DNA of 8,250 bases from an uncultured Desulfobacca sp. (GTDB lineage: Bacteria > Desulfobacterota > Desulfobaccia > Desulfobaccales > Desulfobaccaceae). The notes below the pieces were generated by a model. The model ran no database searches, was not told where the DNA came from, and was given only the letters and a program-made list of their open reading frames with translations. The stretch spans positions 1-8,250 of the forward strand of contig CALGOE010000018.1 in assembly GCA_937958145.1 (NCBI GenBank), read 5' to 3'. The position numbers were made by a program, and so were the translations under genes. Below, in pieces: positions 5,210 through 8,250 of the stretch. Positions within the stretch are counted from its first letter, which is position 1; every line of letters starts with the position of its first letter.

Positions 5210-7332
5210 TGAAACTGTTGGAATTACGGGATATCTATAAAACCTATCAACTCGGTGAAATCCAGGTGCCGGTCCTGAAGGGGGTTTCCCTGCAGGTCTC
5301 CCAAGGGGAATTCGTCGCCCTTATGGGCACCTCCGGCTCCGGCAAAACCACCTTGATGAACATCCTGGGATGTCTGGACCGGCCCACGTCCGGCCAGTAT
5401 TGGCTGGACGGTCAGGAGGTCTCGGCCCTGTCGGCCGATGAACGGGCCCAACTGCGCAATCAGAAGCTGGGCTTTGTCTTTCAGACCTTTAATCTCCTGC
5501 CCCGCACCAGCGCCCTGGAAAATGTCCTTATGCCCCTGTCGTACAACGGCATGCACCTGGCCGAGGACGAGGCCCTGGCCAAAGCCCGAACTCTGCTGCA
5601 ACGGGTGGGGCTGGGGGAGCGGCTCGACTACGAACCCTCCCAGCTCTCCGGCGGCCAGCAGCAGCGGGTGGCCATCGCCCGGGCCCTGGTCAACAACCCC
5701 GCCGTGCTTCTGGCCGATGAACCCACCGGCAACCTGGATGCCCAGACCACCGAAGAGGTGCTGGCGATCTTCCGCCGCCTCAATGACGAAGGGGTCACCA
5801 TTATCCTGGTCACCCATGACGAGGCTGTGGCCCGGGTGGCGAAACGGGTTATTCGCATCCACGACGGCACGGTCCAGGCTGCCGACCCGGTTCCGGAGAC
5901 CGCGCCCCCGGCCGCAGCCGCAGCCACCCCGGTCCATCGCAGCACCTGGGGCCTGAACCGCTGGCGCTGGCTGTTCCGCACCAGCTTCCAGGGCCTGCGC
6001 CGCAATATCCTGCGGGCGGCCTTGACCGCCCTGGGCATCATCATCGGTGTCGCCGCCGTCATTGCCATGATGGAAATCGGTCGGGGCTCTGCCACCGCCA
6101 TTAAACGCACCATCGCCAGCATGGGGGCCGACAACCTGCTGATTCTGCCGGGCACGGCCGCCAGCGGCGGCGTCAGTTTCGGCATCGGCACCGCCGTCAC
6201 CTTAACGCCCCAGGACGCAGACGCCATCTTAAAAGATATCCCCGCCGTCCGGGCCGTGGCGCCCGTCGTCCGGGCCCGCATCCAGGTCATCTACGGCAAC
6301 CGCAACTGGGTCCCCATTTACATCTATGGCACCACCCCGGCCTTTCTGGAGGTCCGCCAATGGCCCCTGGCCGCCGGCGAGATGTTCACCGCCCAGGACG
6401 TCCGCAATGCCAGCAAGGTCTGCCTCATTGGGCAGCGCCTGGTCCGGGAGCTCTTTGCCGGCGACGACCCCATCAACAAAGAAGTGCGCCTGAACAACAT
6501 CCCCTTCAAGGTCATCGGCGTCCTCAGTGCCAAAGGGGCCAATATGATCGGCATCGACCAGGATGACATCCTCCTGGCCCCCTGGACTACCCTCCGCTAC
6601 CGGGTGACCCGGGCGGCTTTGGTCAACCCCAATCAGAGCGCCGCAACCACCAGCACCACCACCACTTCCCAGGTGAATACCCTCAACAAATTCTACCCCA
6701 CCGAGAAACTCAAACTCTATCCGGAACCATCGGCTTCCCAGGCCGCCAACAATCCCTTGCCGGTGCGGTTCACCAACCTGGATCAGGTCATGGTGGCCGC
6801 CCGCTCCACCCGGGAGATTCCCGAGGCCATTGAGCAGATCACCCAACTGTTGCGGGAGCGGCACCGCCTCAAAGACGATGATCCCGATGACTTCCAGATC
6901 CGCAACATGACGGAGATGACCTCGGCCTTCACCTCCACGGCCAATCTCATGACCAAGCTGCTCCTGGCCGTGGCCCTGATCTCCCTCATCGTCGGCGGCG
7001 TCGGCATCATGAATATCATGCTGGTCTCTGTCACCGAACTGACCCGGGAAATCGGTCTGCGCCTGGCCGTGGGGGCCTGGCGCCGGGACATCCTGCAACA
7101 ATTCCTCACCGAAGCCGTCCTCCTCTGTTTCTGCGGCGGTCTTTTGGGCATCGCCCTGGGGCGGGGCATCTCGGTCCTCATCCGTCAGGTTCTCAATTGG
7201 CCCACCGAGCTGTCTCTGGGAGCCATCGCCGTGTCGTTCCTCGTCTCGGTGGCCGTGGGCATCATTTTCGGCTTCTACCCGGCCTGGAAGGCGTCAAGGC
7301 TGGATCCCATTCAGGCCTTGCGCTATGAGTGA
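5209..7332 (+). CDS. macB: MacB-type ABC transporter, fused ATPase and permease
   Basis: Type VII (mechanotransmission) ABC protein that drives tripartite efflux from the periplasm. The ATPase domain comes first: Walker A GTSGSGKT (40-47), Q-loop Gln92, signature LSGGQ (146-150), Walker B VLLADEP (166-172) and switch His203. A Pro/Ala-rich linker (about 228-245) leads to transmembrane segment 1 (about 268-290), and a periplasmic domain follows (about 291-580). Three further membrane segments lie at about 583-608, 632-658 and 668-692. The conserved cytoplasmic block REIGLRLAVGA (613-623) is followed by Trp where Arg is common. At 707 residues it is about 60 longer than E. coli MacB. The excess is a low-complexity insert at about 472-530 containing a Thr run. 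Its ATG overlaps the macA stop by one base and has no good ribosome site of its own, which points to coupled translation. Confidence 0.95.
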   Translation: MKLLELRDIYKTYQLGEIQVPVLKGVSLQVSQGEFVALMGTSGSGKTTLMNILGCLDRPTSGQYWLDGQEVSALSADERAQLRNQKLGFVFQTFNLLPRTSALENVLMPLSYNGMHLAEDEALAKARTLLQRVGLGERLDYEPSQLSGGQQQRVAIARALVNNPAVLLADEPTGNLDAQTTEEVLAIFRRLNDEGVTIILVTHDEAVARVAKRVIRIHDGTVQAADPVPETAPPAAAAATPVHRSTWGLNRWRWLFRTSFQGLRRNILRAALTALGIIIGVAAVIAMMEIGRGSATAIKRTIASMGADNLLILPGTAASGGVSFGIGTAVTLTPQDADAILKDIPAVRAVAPVVRARIQVIYGNRNWVPIYIYGTTPAFLEVRQWPLAAGEMFTAQDVRNASKVCLIGQRLVRELFAGDDPINKEVRLNNIPFKVIGVLSAKGANMIGIDQDDILLAPWTTLRYRVTRAALVNPNQSAATTSTTTTSQVNTLNKFYPTEKLKLYPEPSASQAANNPLPVRFTNLDQVMVAARSTREIPEAIEQITQLLRERHRLKDDDPDDFQIRNMTEMTSAFTSTANLMTKLLLAVALISLIVGGVGIMNIMLVSVTELTREIGLRLAVGAWRRDILQQFLTEAVLLCFCGGLLGIALGRGISVLIRQVLNWPTELSLGAIAVSFLVSVAVGIIFGFYPAWKASRLDPIQALRYE

Positions 7333-7419
7333 GAGAAACACCAAGGAATAACACCCCATGCTTTTTTTCAGTTATCCTTGTCTGATCTACCGTTGCAGGG
7401 AAAAATACGGTTGGCAAAG
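7333..7419 (+). other. macB to channel-gene spacer with a 21-codon ORF
   Basis: This 87-bp gap carries a tiny ORF (7358-7423) of 21 codons. It is preceded by AAGGA with a 10-nt spacer, and its TGA overlaps the ATG of the channel gene as ATGA. The predicted peptide begins MLFFSYPC and ends KYGWQR; it matches no family I recognise. It may act only to deliver ribosomes to the next start, or may be chance. No terminator is visible, so the channel gene is probably in the same transcript as macAB. Confidence 0.35.
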
Positions 7420-8250
7420 ATGAGACCAATGCTGTTTACCCTGGTGTCCTTGGGCCTTCTCTACTGTCTTGGCCTGGGCTGCGCCGTCGGGCCCAATTTC
7501 GTGCCGCCCCGGGCCCAGGTGCCCGAGACCTGGGAGGCCCAGGAGGTGGTGGGGTCGGCCCAGGACAGCAAAACCACCACCAACCCGGCCGACCTAACCC
7601 GCTGGTGGCGCTCGTTCCAGGATCCCACCCTGACCTCCCTGGTGGAGACCGCCCTGGAGACGAACCTGGATCTGCGGCAGGCCCAGGCCCGCATCCGACA
7701 GGCCCGGGCCGCCCGGGGCCTGGCCGGGGCGGGATTGTGGCCCCAGGTAAACGCCCAGGCCCTGTTTGAGCGCAGCAGCAGCGCCAGCGCCTTGGTAACC
7801 TCCTCGGGCTCGCCGGTGGTGGCCTCAGGACCTCCCTTTCGGGATCTCTTCCAGGTGGGGCTGGATGCCTCCTGGGAACTGGATATCTTCGGCGGCACCC
7901 GCCGGGAGCTGGAAGCGGCCACCGCCGATCTTAAGGCGGCCGTGGAGGACCGCCGGGCCGTGTTGGTCTCCCTGGCCGGCGAAGTCGGCACCAATTACCT
8001 GAGCCTCAGAGGATTGCAGCAGCAGTTGGCCATCGCCCGCCAGAACCTGGCCGCCCAGGAAAAGACGGCCCGGATCATCCGCAAACGCTATGAAGCCGGC
8101 TTTGCCAGCCGCCTGGACGTGGAAAACGCCGAAGCCCAGGTCAATACCACTGCGGCCCAGATCCCCCTCCTGGAGTCCAACGCCCGGGCCGCCATCTACA
8201 GCCTCGGCGTCCTCTTGGGACAGCCGCCAGCGACCCTGGCCTCGGTCCTG
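7420..8250 (+). CDS. NodT-type outer-membrane efflux channel lipoprotein, 3' part missing
   Basis: TolC-like outer-membrane factor, expected to form the trimeric exit duct for the MacAB pair. The visible 277 codons begin with a hydrophobic signal (residues 4-19) ending at Cys21. GCAVGPNFVPP follows, the typical lipoprotein start of the NodT subfamily; the box GLGC is slightly off consensus at -3. WWRSFQDPTLTSLVETAL and then a helical repeat rich in Gln/Ala/Arg mark the first OEP domain (about 60-100). LDASWELDIFGGTRRELEA (about 147-165) is a family hallmark before the next helices. The window ends in frame, roughly 60% through a usual 460-480-residue protein. Two starts are possible. The ATG at 7420 is coupled to the small upstream ORF. 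An in-frame TTG at 7411 sits 9 nt after AGGGA and is better placed for a ribosome site. The mature protein is the same either way. Confidence 0.92.
   Translation, partial: MRPMLFTLVSLGLLYCLGLGCAVGPNFVPPRAQVPETWEAQEVVGSAQDSKTTTNPADLTRWWRSFQDPTLTSLVETALETNLDLRQAQARIRQARAARGLAGAGLWPQVNAQALFERSSSASALVTSSGSPVVASGPPFRDLFQVGLDASWELDIFGGTRRELEAATADLKAAVEDRRAVLVSLAGEVGTNYLSLRGLQQQLAIARQNLAAQEKTARIIRKRYEAGFASRLDVENAEAQVNTTAAQIPLLESNARAAIYSLGVLLGQPPATLASVL

Overview
The window reads as a GC-rich chromosomal segment from a Gram-negative bacterium. An ABC efflux pump with a periplasmic adaptor and an outer-membrane lipoprotein channel requires two membranes. The ribosomal protein bL27 starts directly at its mature end, without the cleaved extension typical of Firmicutes and their relatives. 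A deltaproteobacterial (Desulfobacterota-like) source would fit the gene content and style, but this is an impression and not a database result.

Left half, minus strand (about 3624 down to 1). A standalone RibD C-terminal-type reductase is followed after one base by a medium-chain dehydrogenase that has lost its zinc ligands. The ribosomal set rplU-rpmA-obg comes next, and obg runs off the left edge before its NKxD motif. A near-consensus sigma70 promoter (TTGACT-17-TATAAT) sits in an AT-rich island just upstream of rplU. The reductase pair has its own promoter (TTGTCA-17-TATCAT), about 170 nt upstream. None of the three ribosomal-set genes starts with ATG: rplU uses GTG, and rpmA and obg use TTG, each behind a strong Shine-Dalgarno site.

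Right half, plus strand (3833 to the right edge). A MacA-type adaptor overlaps a MacB-type ATPase/permease by one base. After 87 bp comes a NodT-type outer-membrane channel lipoprotein, cut by the right edge. Together they would form a tripartite pump that moves a substrate from the periplasm or inner membrane to the outside; the substrate cannot be read from sequence. Both pump proteins carry extra segments relative to the E. coli proteins.

The 415-bp divergent region between the two halves is the most interesting non-coding stretch. On the minus strand, the leader of the reductase gene folds into a long hairpin whose outer arm pairs CCUCC with the GGAGG ribosome-binding site. This suggests RNA-level control of a reductase/dehydrogenase pair whose pathway is unknown. 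I saw no transposons, CRISPR arrays, tRNAs or rRNAs.
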